Shown in pieces: positions 1 to 11,200 of a stretch of 64,000 nt of DNA. The notes below the pieces were generated by a model, which saw nothing but the letters and a program-made list of their open reading frames with translations, was not told the DNA's origin and searched no databases. The number at the start of each line of letters is the position of its first letter. Position 1 is the first letter of the stretch. Position numbers and translations under genes: made by a program. Source of the DNA: Silene conica (Eukaryota > Streptophyta > Magnoliopsida > Caryophyllales > Caryophyllaceae); NCBI GenBank assembly GCA_029255685.2, contig CM055312.2:69950792-70014791 (forward strand), in the 5' to 3' direction.

Positions 1-2350
1 GAATCATGAATGTTGTATACTGAAGTTCCCACATGTCCTCAATAATCCCATAATATGACATTTGACTACAAGTAGGTGTGCCACTGTTAAATTCAGTAGA
101 GGAAGCTACTAAAGTAACTCCACTATTCTGCATTGTACTCTTGTTATCTTGACGCTGAGTATAAAAACAATACCCGTTAGTATCATAGCCTTCATAAGAC
201 TTTACTTCATTATTAGGGCCATAAGCTAACCATTTAACAGTTTCACCAGCACCATTTGATGTACACGATAACTCGGCAATTACTTTAACCCTAAACCATT
301 TCACAAAAGATCTGTTGTGTTCTTGGACCACCCACTTGTCATTTTTTTTAGGATAATTTGACTTCAATATTCTCATGTGCTCCTCTATGTAAGGATGAGC
401 TTCTGTAAGATGTTGTAAGACAAGAAAGTGAGCATCATTAAGCTCTTGAGAATTAAGTGATACCCATTTTGCTCTGATAGTACCTTTGCCCTCAAGCCTC
501 CCTTCATGTCGAGACTTTGGTAGCCCAAACGGTTGCACACCAGCAAGATAGTCGGTGCAAAATCTTATAACCTCTGCTGATATGTATCCTTCGACAATAC
601 TAGCATCTGGCCTATATCTATTGGTCGTGTACCCTTTCAAAACTCTCATATAGGCATATATCGCTCAAATGCATACATATCTCTTAAGTGTACGTGCCCC
701 AAAAGTTTAGCCTCTCTAACCAAATGAACAACCAAATGCACCGAAATATCAAAGAAAGAAGGGGGGAAAATACATCTCCAGTTGACACAAGGTTTCAACA
801 ATATCAGCTTACAGCTTGTCCAGTGTGTCAGGATCAATCACCTTGCTATATATTGCATTAAAGAAAAAGCACAGCCTCGTAATAGCAACTCTCACAGATT
901 TTGGTAAAACAGACCGGATTGACACGGGTAAAAATTGTTGCATTAGCACATGATTATCATGAGACTTCAGTCCAACCAGCCGTAAATCTTTCATTGAAAC
1001 AAGATTTTTCAAGTTTGAACAGTATCCATGTGGTACCTTAATGCCACTAAGACACTCACACATAATAGATTTCTCCTTCTTAGACAAAGTGTAGCAAGCA
1101 GGAAGAAGATATACACCATTCCCTCTCTCTTGAGGTGCTAGCTCAATCCTTGATCCCATTTCTTCAAGGTCCTTCCTCGCGTTGTAGCCATCTTTTGTCT
1201 TTCCAGGAATGTTGAGAAGAGTCCCAATAAGACTCTCGGCAACATTCTTTTCTACATGCATGATGTCTATACAATGTCTGACTGGCATGTGTTGCCAATA
1301 TGGAAGAGTCCAGAAAATAGACTTCTTCTTATATATAGCATTCTTTTCAAATTTATTAGGCTTTCCAAAAACAACATTAATATTTTTCACTTGTTCATGT
1401 ACTTCATCTCCCTCTAGTGGAATAGGTGTCATTCCACTCTCCTTATCTCAATTGAAGGCCTTCCTCATCCTACGATAAGGGTGGTGTCGAGCCAAAAATC
1501 TCCGGTGGCCCGTATAAACATTCTTACGACTATAGGTCAGTCGAGGAGCTACGGTACCTTCATCACATATTGGACATGCCTTTTTCCCTTTTACCGTGTG
1601 ACCAGACAAGTTGCCATATGCAGGAAAATCATTTATGGTACATAATAACATAGCACGCAAAGTGAAATCTTCTTTGGCAACTGCATCATACACCTTTACT
1701 CCTTCATTCCACAGAATTTTCAAATCATCAATGAGAGGCTCTAGATATACATCTATATCATTTCATGGTTGCTTTGGTCCTTGGATAAGAAGTGACAACA
1801 TTAAATATTTGCGCTTCATACACAAATAAGGGGGCAAGTTATAAAGACAAAGAAGGACAAGCCACGTGCTATGTTGACTACTCAGAGTAGAGAACGAGTT
1901 CATCCCATCGGTACAAAGGCCAAGTCGTAAATTCCTAGGTTCATCACCAAATTCTGGAAACATTCTATCAATGGTTCTCCATTGAGGGGCATCTGCTGGA
2001 TGTCTAAGTTTACCATCCTTTTTTCTCATGTCCGCATGCCACCTTAAGTTCCTCGCATCAACCAGATTAGCAAATAATCGTTTAAATCTTGGTATTATAG
2101 ATAAAAACCAAACCACTTTTGTTGCAGACCCTTTCTTTTGTGGAGAATCATCGTTCCTATCTTTTACTCGATATCGTGATGTACCACATTTTGGACATTT
2201 GTGTAAATCCTTATATTTCTTGCGATACAAAATGCAGTCATTTGGACATGCATGAATTTTTTCATAGTCACAACCTATTGGGCACATAACTTTCTTAGCC
2301 TCATAAGTGGATTTCGGAAGGACATTATCTTCCGGAAGTATGTCACTTAA
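1..2350 (-). pseudogene. TNP2-type CACTA transposase, decayed and missing its N-terminus
   Basis: Read on the minus strand, this is a plant TNP2 transposase in its usual order. The segment with YEKIHACPNDCILYRK and KCPKCGTSRY (about 2340-2100) leads to GLCTDGMNSF (near 1900), then to DFPAYGNLSGHTVKGKKACP (near 1600) and DIMHVEKNVAESLIGTLLN (near 1250). A DUF4218-like block (IFPPSFFDISVHLVVHL, near 750) and a DUF4216-like block (KWVVQEHNRSFVKWFRV to the window edge) follow. In-frame stops interrupt it near 1750, 1445 and 825, with a frameshift close to the last, so it is not translatable as one protein. The N-terminus is cut at 2350 by the LTR element. A long reading frame that seems to start at 2509 is an accidental fusion to LTR sequence. 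Confidence 0.85.
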
Positions 2351-3084
2351 TGTAAAACCCCTCGCGAAAGCGGAAATATAAACATACAAAAGTACTAAAA
2401 ATGCAGCGGAATTAAAACTTTTTAAAGTAAACAACATGCGAGAAGAATTAAACTGAAACGGAAACTGAAACTGAAATAGATAAGTATACTGTCTAAGTAT
2501 CAAAACCAAATATGTACAACAGCCTGGGATGGAACATCCCTACAGGCACCAACAAAACTGTATCAAAAGAAACTAAGAGTCTAGCTACTCGATAAATGTG
2601 TAAGTCATATGATGACAACAGGATCATCACTCGCTAGCTATCTCGTGAACCCTGCCAACCTGCATGTACCTACATACATGAAAACATGTACGCCACAATC
2701 AGTGGGGAGTGACTAGAGTTCTCCTAGCCACCTTTTGTAACGACACGTAACACATAAAGCAATACAGAATACTCCAACATATATAAACATGTGAAGTATA
2801 AACATCTCATCAACTGATCTCATACTATCATGCAATACTAATGCACGGCTCTCAACCAACTTCGGAAACTATTTGTAAGGAGAGCCGGTTTCCCTACCGG
2901 TTGCCTGGTCGGGGGGTCTTTCAATCCAAACCATTTACGAAACTGACTTAGAGTCATCCAATGCCTTGGATGAACAATAACAAGTCAAAACATCATACTC
3001 ATCGATATCATCATCTATGTCATCAATATTAACATCTATATCTGACACTGTACCAACTCAAGGCAAGCAGATATAAAACAGCAA

Positions 3085-3731
3085 GTACAAAGGTTCAGAG
3101 GCGACATCTTAACGCATAACCTAGGTACTAAATCATTCAGCAAGTATACAGGTTCAGAGGCGACATTTTAACGCATAACCTAGGTACTAAATCATTCAGC
3201 AAGTATATAGGTTCAGAGGCGACATCTTAACGCATAACCTATATACCAAATTCACAATATCAAGCAAGGACTCAGAGGCGAAAACTCAACGCATGGACCG
3301 GCTTTCACAGATAGACTCAGAGGCGAAAACTCAACGCATGGACCAGCATTCAATTCATAATCACAAGTAAGGAACTCAGAGGCGAAAACTCAACGCATGT
3401 TCCCCTACTACATCACAAGGTACTAAACTCAGAGGCGAAAACTCAACGCATGTTCTAGCACCAAACACCTGCACTACGGGTAAGGTTTGACAACCTGACT
3501 GCCCCGTCGTGCAGTTGCTCTACTCGTCAGACTCAAAGGCCAGCTTAAGGCATGTCCTGACGCGATCACACATACATGTCTGGAATCAGAGGAGAAAACT
3601 CAACGCATGTCCCAGACACGACAAACAAACATGTATGGAACTCAGAGGCGAAAACTCAACGCATGTTCCCATACACGACAAACAACTTACGTATTAAGTT
3701 CAGAGGCCAGCTTAAGGCATAACTTAATACG
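3085..3731. repeat. Array of about 11 conserved-core hairpin units (3' LTR copy)
   Basis: Each unit of about 40-45 bp has a constant core, CAGAGGCG...AACGCAT, between inverted arms that differ from unit to unit but match within a unit. Unit 3 (3203-3246) has perfect 11-bp arms, GTATATAGGTT and AACCTATATAC. Unit 11 (3690-3731) has perfect 11-bp arms, CGTATTAAGTT and AACTTAATACG. Units 7 (3419-3462), 8 (3525-3562), 9 (3578-3617) and 10 (3633-3674) have near-perfect arms of their own. Inside the core GCG faces CGC, but in units 8 and 11 GCC faces GGC, a paired change. Confidence 0.85.
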
Positions 3732-4023
3732 CATCAATACAATATCATCCAAGTCCATGAACTAACCTATAGTTCTACTTTTAACTTCTAATCAACACTT
3801 AATTGACCCCGGGAACTAAGTTGAGGGAGAGCTGGTTTCCCTTTCGGTTACCCGACCGGGGGGGTCTCTATCCTCACTCTATTCCGGAACCCAATATAAT
3901 GTTGCCCATCCTCCGGGGACCTCAAATACATATCAAACATACAAGGAACGAGTTTCAATTAAAACCGATCAACCGTTTAAAAGTTATAAGCGAATTACGA
4001 ATCAAAGACAATCTATAGGGGCC

Positions 4024-4394
4024 CCCAGCCGGTCGGCCGGCTGGTGGTCCTCTCGGCCTACGCTTTTTAAAACAACCACAATACAAAGGGACTCCCAGCC
4101 GGTCGGCAGGCAGCCGGTCGGCCGGCTGGCAGTCCCAAAGCCACAGGTTCTCAAAAACTCGCAACCCATACCCCAATGCACTCCCAGCCGGCTGGCAGGC
4201 GGCCGGTCTGCCGGCTGGGCTCCCTTTACATTATGTTCTTCGACAAAGCGCGAAACAACACAAGAGACCACCAGCCGGTCGGCAGGCAGCCGGTCGGCCG
4301 GCTGGCAGTCCCAAAGCCACATTCCTTCAAAATTCGCAAAACACATCAAAGACGCTCCCAGCCGGTCGACCGGCGGCCGGTCGGTCGACCGGCT
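4024..4394. repeat. GC-rich palindrome cluster (3' LTR copy)
   Basis: Five clusters built on CCAGCCGGTCGG and CCGGCTGG, spaced about 75-90 bp apart, sit in an otherwise AT-rich LTR. Each can fold on itself. The stretches between them (around CCCAAAGCCAC) also repeat. Confidence 0.85.
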
Positions 4395-5422
4395 TAGAGA
4401 GCCTGATACGATTTTCGCAACTTCCAGCCTATTCGACAACTCCATAAATCGACACTAATTCTTCAAAATTGCTACAAGTAAAGTTTAGCCATCATTTCCA
4501 ATCATCCAATACTACTAACTAACAGCAAACAAATCCCATAACAATCCTCAAACGATTAATTCAATGTATCCGTCTTAAGTTTATGAAAACTGAAAATAAG
4601 CTTAAGAACATATGACAACATCACCAAGCATAAATTCTTCACATAAGAACAATCCTAAGCATGTTTCTAAGTCCATTAAACATAATCTTTTAAACAAAAT
4701 CAGAAACAATATGAAGAACACATCAAAAGTGCTAATATTCACAATAAGGCCGAGTTATCTCATTATCGTCACCTTATAACTCTTCAAATCCACAAGCTTC
4801 CGACTCCAAGCTACTCCATTGACCGAGTCCGTGCTAGAAACACAACAAACATACTTAAACCTCGAAAAACGTGACCTTAGGGTAACGGCCAGAATATAAG
4901 ACGGAATTATTTTGGAGAAATTATTACCTAGAAAGATGGAGGGCGAGAAGAGAAATCCGTGGCCGTGAAAATCGTCTCAATCGGATAAGAAATGAGGATT
5001 TTATGAGAGTTTTAAGGTTTGGAGGAGAAAACTAAAATGGTGTTTGTTACAAATCTGAAAAATGAAATGAAGGAGAGAGGTAGAAGATGGTGGGGTTAGG
5101 GTTTTGTGAGGAAAAAGAAGGAAAATGGGTTCATTAACAAGTTAGGCCCATATGACAAGTTTTAAGACAGTTTAAGCTAAAAACACCGACTTAAGGTAAC
5201 TATAAACTTAAGACGATATAAATATTTCCGGACTATGAAATTAAATTGCTAAGACGTAAATCACGCAATTAAATAAAATCTTATTTAAATCCTTTTAAAT
5301 ATTCTCCCATAAATTAATCGGTTATTTAAATGAAATACCAAGAATTACGAAATATAACTTATTTCTCGAACTTGAACTTAAAATCTTTAAAATTCCAGGT
5401 CCCGAAATATTGGGATGTTACA

Positions 5423-8122
5423 ATCACCCCATCTTTCAAAAAGTTTCCTCCTCGAAACTTGAAAACGAAACTAAGTAAGAAAACAACACTAACTATCAAA
5501 ACCTACTACCTGGGTTTCGGTAACCCAAGACTTTATCTTTTAAAAAGGTTTCAAGAAGAAATAGATTCCAGGCACAAGTCTTTGTCAATGGACATTGGGA
5601 TTCTCGTTACGTATTCAAGAGTCCGACATTCCAAATCTGAGACAAGTCCCAAAATTAAATCATTAAAAGTTCTAAATTTAGATTGATTCGGGGTTGATAG
5701 GCCTAGCACAGGTTATCAGACGTCTCCAATAACAAGTTCCAGTGGCAATCAACGCTGAAATTCATCGAAGTTGTAAAACAATCGGCTCTTTAAAACCAAG
5801 TTTCCTTCAAAATCAACCTTTATTCTCGAATCCACGAAAGAGTAAAATTGCAATAACGACTAAAAGTCACTTTCAGCGGAAGAGGAAGTAGTTTCAAATT
5901 CTCAAAACACATAAGATTTACCAAAAACTGCAAACTTTTAAGGTTAACAATAGTGAACAAATTCCAAAAACAGTCACCGGGAGCGTAAAAACGATCATAG
6001 AGATTACTTTCGACACGAAGGATTGAGAGTTTCAAGTTTCACAACTGACAAAACATACAAGGAAGGATCGAAGGAATGAAACAACCAGGTTAGAGGTTAA
6101 GGAAGACGGTAACTCTTGCCAAACATGGGTACACTAACCGCTCAATCCATAAACAAAACATTGTTACAACGATTCCTAGTATATCCCAAGAAGGACAGTT
6201 CAAGTGATCTCTAGCCTCTCCAAGGTTTCACGATCTCTCTTATCATTATCTCCTCCACGGAACAAGGTATTCCTCAACAAGAAGGCTTTCAAAACTCTGA
6301 ACTGGGATTCTATTACCATAACAACGAACCTCGAAACCCAAGATATGGTATTCATCATCCTATAACCTTAAATTTTGACAGTTCGATCCTAGGAAACCTA
6401 TTCCACAAGGTTCGATATCTTAAATCTCCAAATTTTATTACCACAATGAACATTCAAACCAAGATCTTACTTAGGTAGCAACTCTTAAATCCTCTGATTT
6501 CTAACCACTTACCAACAATATACATCCCAAAGTAAAGGTTCCAAAGAAGTAACAACTTTCACCCCTACGGTTTCCATAAGGTTTACTTATTCGCATTCCG
6601 AAGTTCCCGAATGATATTCAAGAACACTTACAAGTTACAAATTTCTACTCTATGATTACCTCAGACATCAATGGTTACCTGTCAACTACTCATGAAGCAT
6701 CATTAAGCCAACAAGCTTCCATTATTCCACAGCTATCAAAAACAATCCACCTAACAGTGAGGCATCTTACAATTTCCTTAAGTATCTCAATAGGTAAACG
6801 CCGAGGTTCAATAAGTAACTCACGGTCAACACTCAGTCAGCTCTAAAAGTCCACTTGTAAATGTCTCAATATTCTCACACCGTTAGCAATAACTCTCATT
6901 CCTCAAGTATGTGGTCCTTTCTGCATTACCAAAATTTCCTCAAGATTAAGTAGCACTAACTTACCTAATTCATCAATTTAACCACATCATCATCATCTTA
7001 AGCATGTACCTCCAAAATGACCTAAGACTCCAAGTATCGTATTTAAATCCTCAAATGGTACATTTATCCAATATCATCCGAACATTATTCTCACCAACTC
7101 TCTCAACCAAATCCTGACAACGCAGAACCAAGCATTCCTCAAGGCAGGTATCACTATTCCAAGAACAAATCGACCTCGCCACTAATCTAGGTAAAAGGGA
7201 CAAGGCTCACAGAAGAGGTGATGAGATGCGAACTTCAGGGGCAAACACGATACAGATCTCGAGAGAGTCATAAGAAAACGACTCGAGGAACAACGAGATG
7301 ACAAGGTAAGGAACTTTAGGCTATGGACTCCAATAAAATTGAAGTCAAGATCAGACGGAGAAGCAAAGGAGAAGAAAGGAGAGAAGCGACGTGAAAAGAA
7401 CGATTGCGGAATCTTCCAAGGTGCGGGTCTCTCACTATTCTCGCGGGATTCTCACTTCTTATTTTCCAAATCAAGTCATTCAATTATCGGTTCTCATGAA
7501 AAATTCCTCCTATGATTTATATTCCCTAATCTTCCAAACTTTAAACGATATCATCATCACAACTACCTATTCCCAAAAGTTTGAGATGATTCATCTCTGC
7601 CAGTCCCTCAAATGATAATATTTCTCATAACACAATTTACCGTTATCCTAAGACTAGTTCCTCCAAATCCGATAAAAGGAAAGGTTACCTAGAGGACACC
7701 TTAAGAAAGCAAGCAACAAGGTTAAGCTGAAAAGATATGAAGATCGGTTCAAGCAAGATAGACAAATATTCTAAAAGAGGGATGTGCATCCGGAGTTATC
7801 AAAGAAGGAGATGCACAAAGAAAGAGGAGTATCTTCAAGGTTCAGAAGCATTCTCCAACGGTAGCAAAAATCTTCTATCTTCGGTAGAAACTCCGGTCTT
7901 GATCGCCAAACGGATACGTCCATGGTTCGTCGATTGGAAGGCAATAAAGTATTATCAAGGACAATCGACAAACACGTTAGAACCTAATAAAAGCAATCAG
8001 AAAACAGACTACAATATAAGTCCTTAAATCTACCCATCTCTCATTCATTATTCAATTATATGGTCAAGTTAAGGTTGGGAATTACATGAGTGCGTCGGGA
8101 GCGATAATGCTCTGATACCAAC
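5423..8122 (-). other. Internal region of the LTR array, no recognisable coding
   Basis: This lies between the two LTRs. At its 3' side (5423-5450, minus strand) are the tail and purine-rich stretch that normally precede a Ty3 3' LTR. The rest gives only short reading frames with no gag, protease, reverse transcriptase or integrase motif I recognise. This suggests a large non-autonomous derivative whose proteins were supplied in trans, or an internal region decayed beyond recognition. Confidence 0.6.
8109..8120 (-). other. Primer binding site, initiator-Met tRNA type
   Basis: The minus strand reads TGGTATCAGAGC two bases downstream of the LTR end at 8123. This is the usual plant Ty3/Ty1 primer site complementary to initiator tRNA-Met, and it fixes the orientation of the element. 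Confidence 0.85.
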
Positions 8123-8844
8123 TGTAAAACCCCTCGCGAAAGCGGAAATATAAACATACAAAAGTACTAAAAATGCAGCGGAATTAAAACTTTTTAAAGT
8201 AAACAACATGCGAGAAGAATTAAACTGAAACGGAAACTGAAACTGAAATAGATAAGTATACTGTCTAAGTATCAAAACCAAATATGTACAACAGCCTGGG
8301 ATGGAACACCCCTACAGGCACCAACAAAACTGTATCAAAAGAAACTAAGAGTCTAGCTACTCGATAAATGTGTAAGTCATATGATGACAACAGGATCATC
8401 ACTCGCTAGCTCTCTCGTGAACCCTGCCAACCTGCATGTACCTACATACATGAAAACATGTACGCCACAATCAGAGGGGAATGACTAGAGTTCTCCTAGC
8501 CACCTTTTGTAACGACACGTAACACATAAAGCAATACAGAATACTCCAACATATATAAACATGTGAAGTATAAACATCTCATCAACTGATCTCATACTAT
8601 CATGCAATACTAATGCACGGCTCTCAACCAACTTCGGAAACTATTTGGAAGGAGAGCCGGTTGCCTGGTCGGGGGGTCTTTCAATCCAAACCATTTACGA
8701 AACTGACTTAGAGTCATCCAATGCCTTGGATGAACAATAACAAGTCAAAACATCATACTCATCGATATCATCATCTATGTCATCAATATTAACATCTATA
8801 TCTGACACTGTACCAACTCAAGGCAAGCAGATATAAAACAGCAA

Positions 8845-9495
8845 GTACAAAGGTTCAGAGGCGACATCTTAACGCATAACCTAGGTACTAAATCATTCAG
8901 CAAGTATACAGGTTCAGAGGCGACATTTTAACGCATAACCTAGGTACTAAATCATTCAGCAAGTATATAGGTTCAGAGGCGACATCTTAACGCATAACCT
9001 ATATACCAAATTCACAATATCAAGCAAGGACTCAGAGGCGAAAACTCAACGCATGGACCGGCTTTCACAGAATACTAGACTCAGAGGCGAAAACTCAACG
9101 CATGGACCAGCATTCAATTCATAATCACAAGTAAGGAACTCAGAGGCGAAAACTCAACGCATGTTCCTCTACTACATCACAAGGTACTAAACTCAGAGGC
9201 GAAAACTCAACGCATGTTCTAGCACCAAACACCTGCACTCCGGGTAAGGTATGACAACCTGACTGCCCCGTCGTGCAGTTGCTCTACTCGTCAGACTCAG
9301 AGGCAAGCTTAAGGCATGTCCTGACGCGATCACACATACATGTCTGGACTCAGAGGCGAAAACTCAACGCATGTCCCAGACACGACAAACAAACATGTAT
9401 GGAACTCAGAGGCGAAAACTCAACGCATGTTCCCATACACGACAAACAACTTACGTATTAAGTTCAGAGGCCAGCTTAAGGCATAACTTAATACG
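8845..9495. repeat. Array of about 11 conserved-core hairpin units (5' LTR copy)
   Basis: Second copy of the array at 3085-3731, with the same unit order. Unit 3 is at 8963-9006 and the last unit at 9454-9495, both with perfect 11-bp arms. The unit matching 3578-3617 keeps the full GGCG core here. Confidence 0.85.
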
Positions 9496-9787
9496 CATCA
9501 ATACAATATCATCCAAGTCCATGAACTAACCTATAGTTCTACTTTTAACTTCTAAACAACACTTAATTGACCCCGGGAACTAAGTTGAGGGAGAGCCGGT
9601 TTCCCTTTCGGTTACCCGACCGGGGGGTCTCTATCCTCACTCTATTCCCAAACCCAATATAATGTTGCCCATCCTCCGGGGACCTCAAATACATATCAAA
9701 GATACAAGGAACGATTTTCAACTAAAACCGATCAACCGTTTAAAAGTTATAAGCGAATTACGAATCAAAGACAATCTACAGGGGCCC

Positions 9788-10172
9788 CCAGCCGGTCGGC
9801 AGGCAGCCGGTCGGCCGGCTGGTGGTCCTCTCAGCCTACGCTTTTTAAAACAACCACAATACAAAGGGACTCCCAGCCGGTCGGCAGGCAGCCGGTCGGC
9901 CGGCTGGCAGTCCCAAAGCCACAGGTTCTCAAAAACTCGCAACCCATACCCCAATGCACTCCCAGCCGGCTGGCAGGCGGCCGGTCTGCCGGCTGGGCTC
10001 CCTTTACATTATGTTCTTCGACAAAGCGCGAAAAAACACAAGAGACCACCAGCCGGTCGGCAGGCAGCCGGTCGGCCGGCTGACAGTCCCAAAGCCACAT
10101 TCCTTCAAAATTCGCAAAACACATCAAAGACGCTCCCAGCCGGTCGACCGGCGGCCGGTCGGTCGACCGGCT
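9788..10172. repeat. GC-rich palindrome cluster (5' LTR copy)
   Basis: Copy of 4024-4394. The first cluster is longer here because it has an extra CCGGTCGGCAGG step. The 187-codon plus-strand reading frame across it is a by-product of the repeat. Confidence 0.85.
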
Positions 10173-11200
10173 CAGAGAGCCTGATACGATTTTCGCAACT
10201 TCCAGCCTATTCGACAACTCCATAAATCGACACTAATTCTTCAAAATTGCTACAAGTAAAGTTTAGCCATCATTTCCAATCATCCAATACTACTAACTAA
10301 CAGCAAACAAATCCCATAACAATCCTCAAACGATTAATTCAATGTATCCGTCTTAAGTTTATGAAAACTGAAAATAAGCTTAAGAACATATGACAACATC
10401 ACCAAGCATAAATTCTTCACATAAGAACAATCCTAAGCATGTTTCTAAGTCCATTAAACATAATCTTTTAAACAAAATCAGAAACAATATGAAGAACACA
10501 TCAAAAGTGCTAATATTCACAATAAGGCCGAGTTATCTCATTATCGTCACCTTATAACTCTTCAAATCCACAAGCTTCCGACTCCAAGCTACTCCATTGA
10601 CCGAGTCCGTGCTAGAAACACAACAAACATACTTAAACCTCGAAAAACGTGACCTTAGGGTAACGGCCAGAATATAAGACGGAATTATTTTGGAGAAATT
10701 CTTACCTAGAAAGATGGAGGGCGAGAAGAGAAATCCGTGGCCGTGAAAATCGTCTCAATCGGATAAGAAATGAGGATTTTATGAGAGTTTTCAGGTTTGG
10801 AGGAGAAAACTAAAATGATGTTTGTTACAAATCTGAAAAATGAAATGAAGGAGGGAGGTAGAAGATGGTGGGGTTAGGGTTTTGTGAGGAAAAAGAAGGA
10901 AAATGGGTCCATTAACAAGTTAGGCCCATATGACAAGTTTTAAGACAGTTTAAGCTAAAACCACCGACTTAAGGTAACTATAAACTTAAGACGATATAAA
11001 TATTTCCGGACTATGAAATTAAATTGCTAAGACGTAAATCACGCAATTAAATAAAATCTTATTTAAATCATTTTAAATATTCCCCCATAAATTAATCGGT
11101 TATTTAAATGAAATACCAAGAATTACGAAATATAACTTATTTCTCGAACTTGAACTTAAAATCTTTAAAAGTCCAAGTCCCGAAATATTGGGATGTTACA

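Larger units (their letters stand above)
2351..5422 (-). repeat. 3' LTR of the minus-strand array
   Basis: About 3.07 kb, ending TGTAACATCCC (minus-strand start at 5422) and GGGGTTTTACA (at 2351). It contains the hairpin array at 3085-3731 and the GC-rich palindrome cluster at 4024-4394. No coding sequence is recognised; the short proline/arginine-rich reading frames in it come from the palindromes. Confidence 0.75.
8123..11200 (-). repeat. 5' LTR of the minus-strand array
   Basis: About 3.08 kb, nearly identical to 2351-5422 apart from scattered substitutions and small length differences. It carries its own copies of the hairpin array (8845-9495) and the GC-rich palindromes (9788-10172). 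Confidence 0.75.

Noticed and set aside
2351-2509. N-terminal extension of the TNP2 frame starting at 2509
   Set aside because: This part is LTR sequence; the same residues appear in the frame at 8069-8281, at the matching LTR end.
3085-3731. CRISPR-like array of regularly spaced repeats
   Set aside because: The context is a plant LTR. The variable parts are not spacers but inverted arms that pair with each other, and spacing is irregular.
2351-6877. A 4.5-kb LTR
   Set aside because: No purine tract beside 6877, while an internal tail and TGTAACATCCC start lie inside at 5422.
9662-10225. 187-codon open frame rich in Pro, Ala, Gly and Arg
   Set aside because: It is produced by the GC-rich palindromes; both strands give similar frames, and the matching region at 4020-4445 gives different ones.
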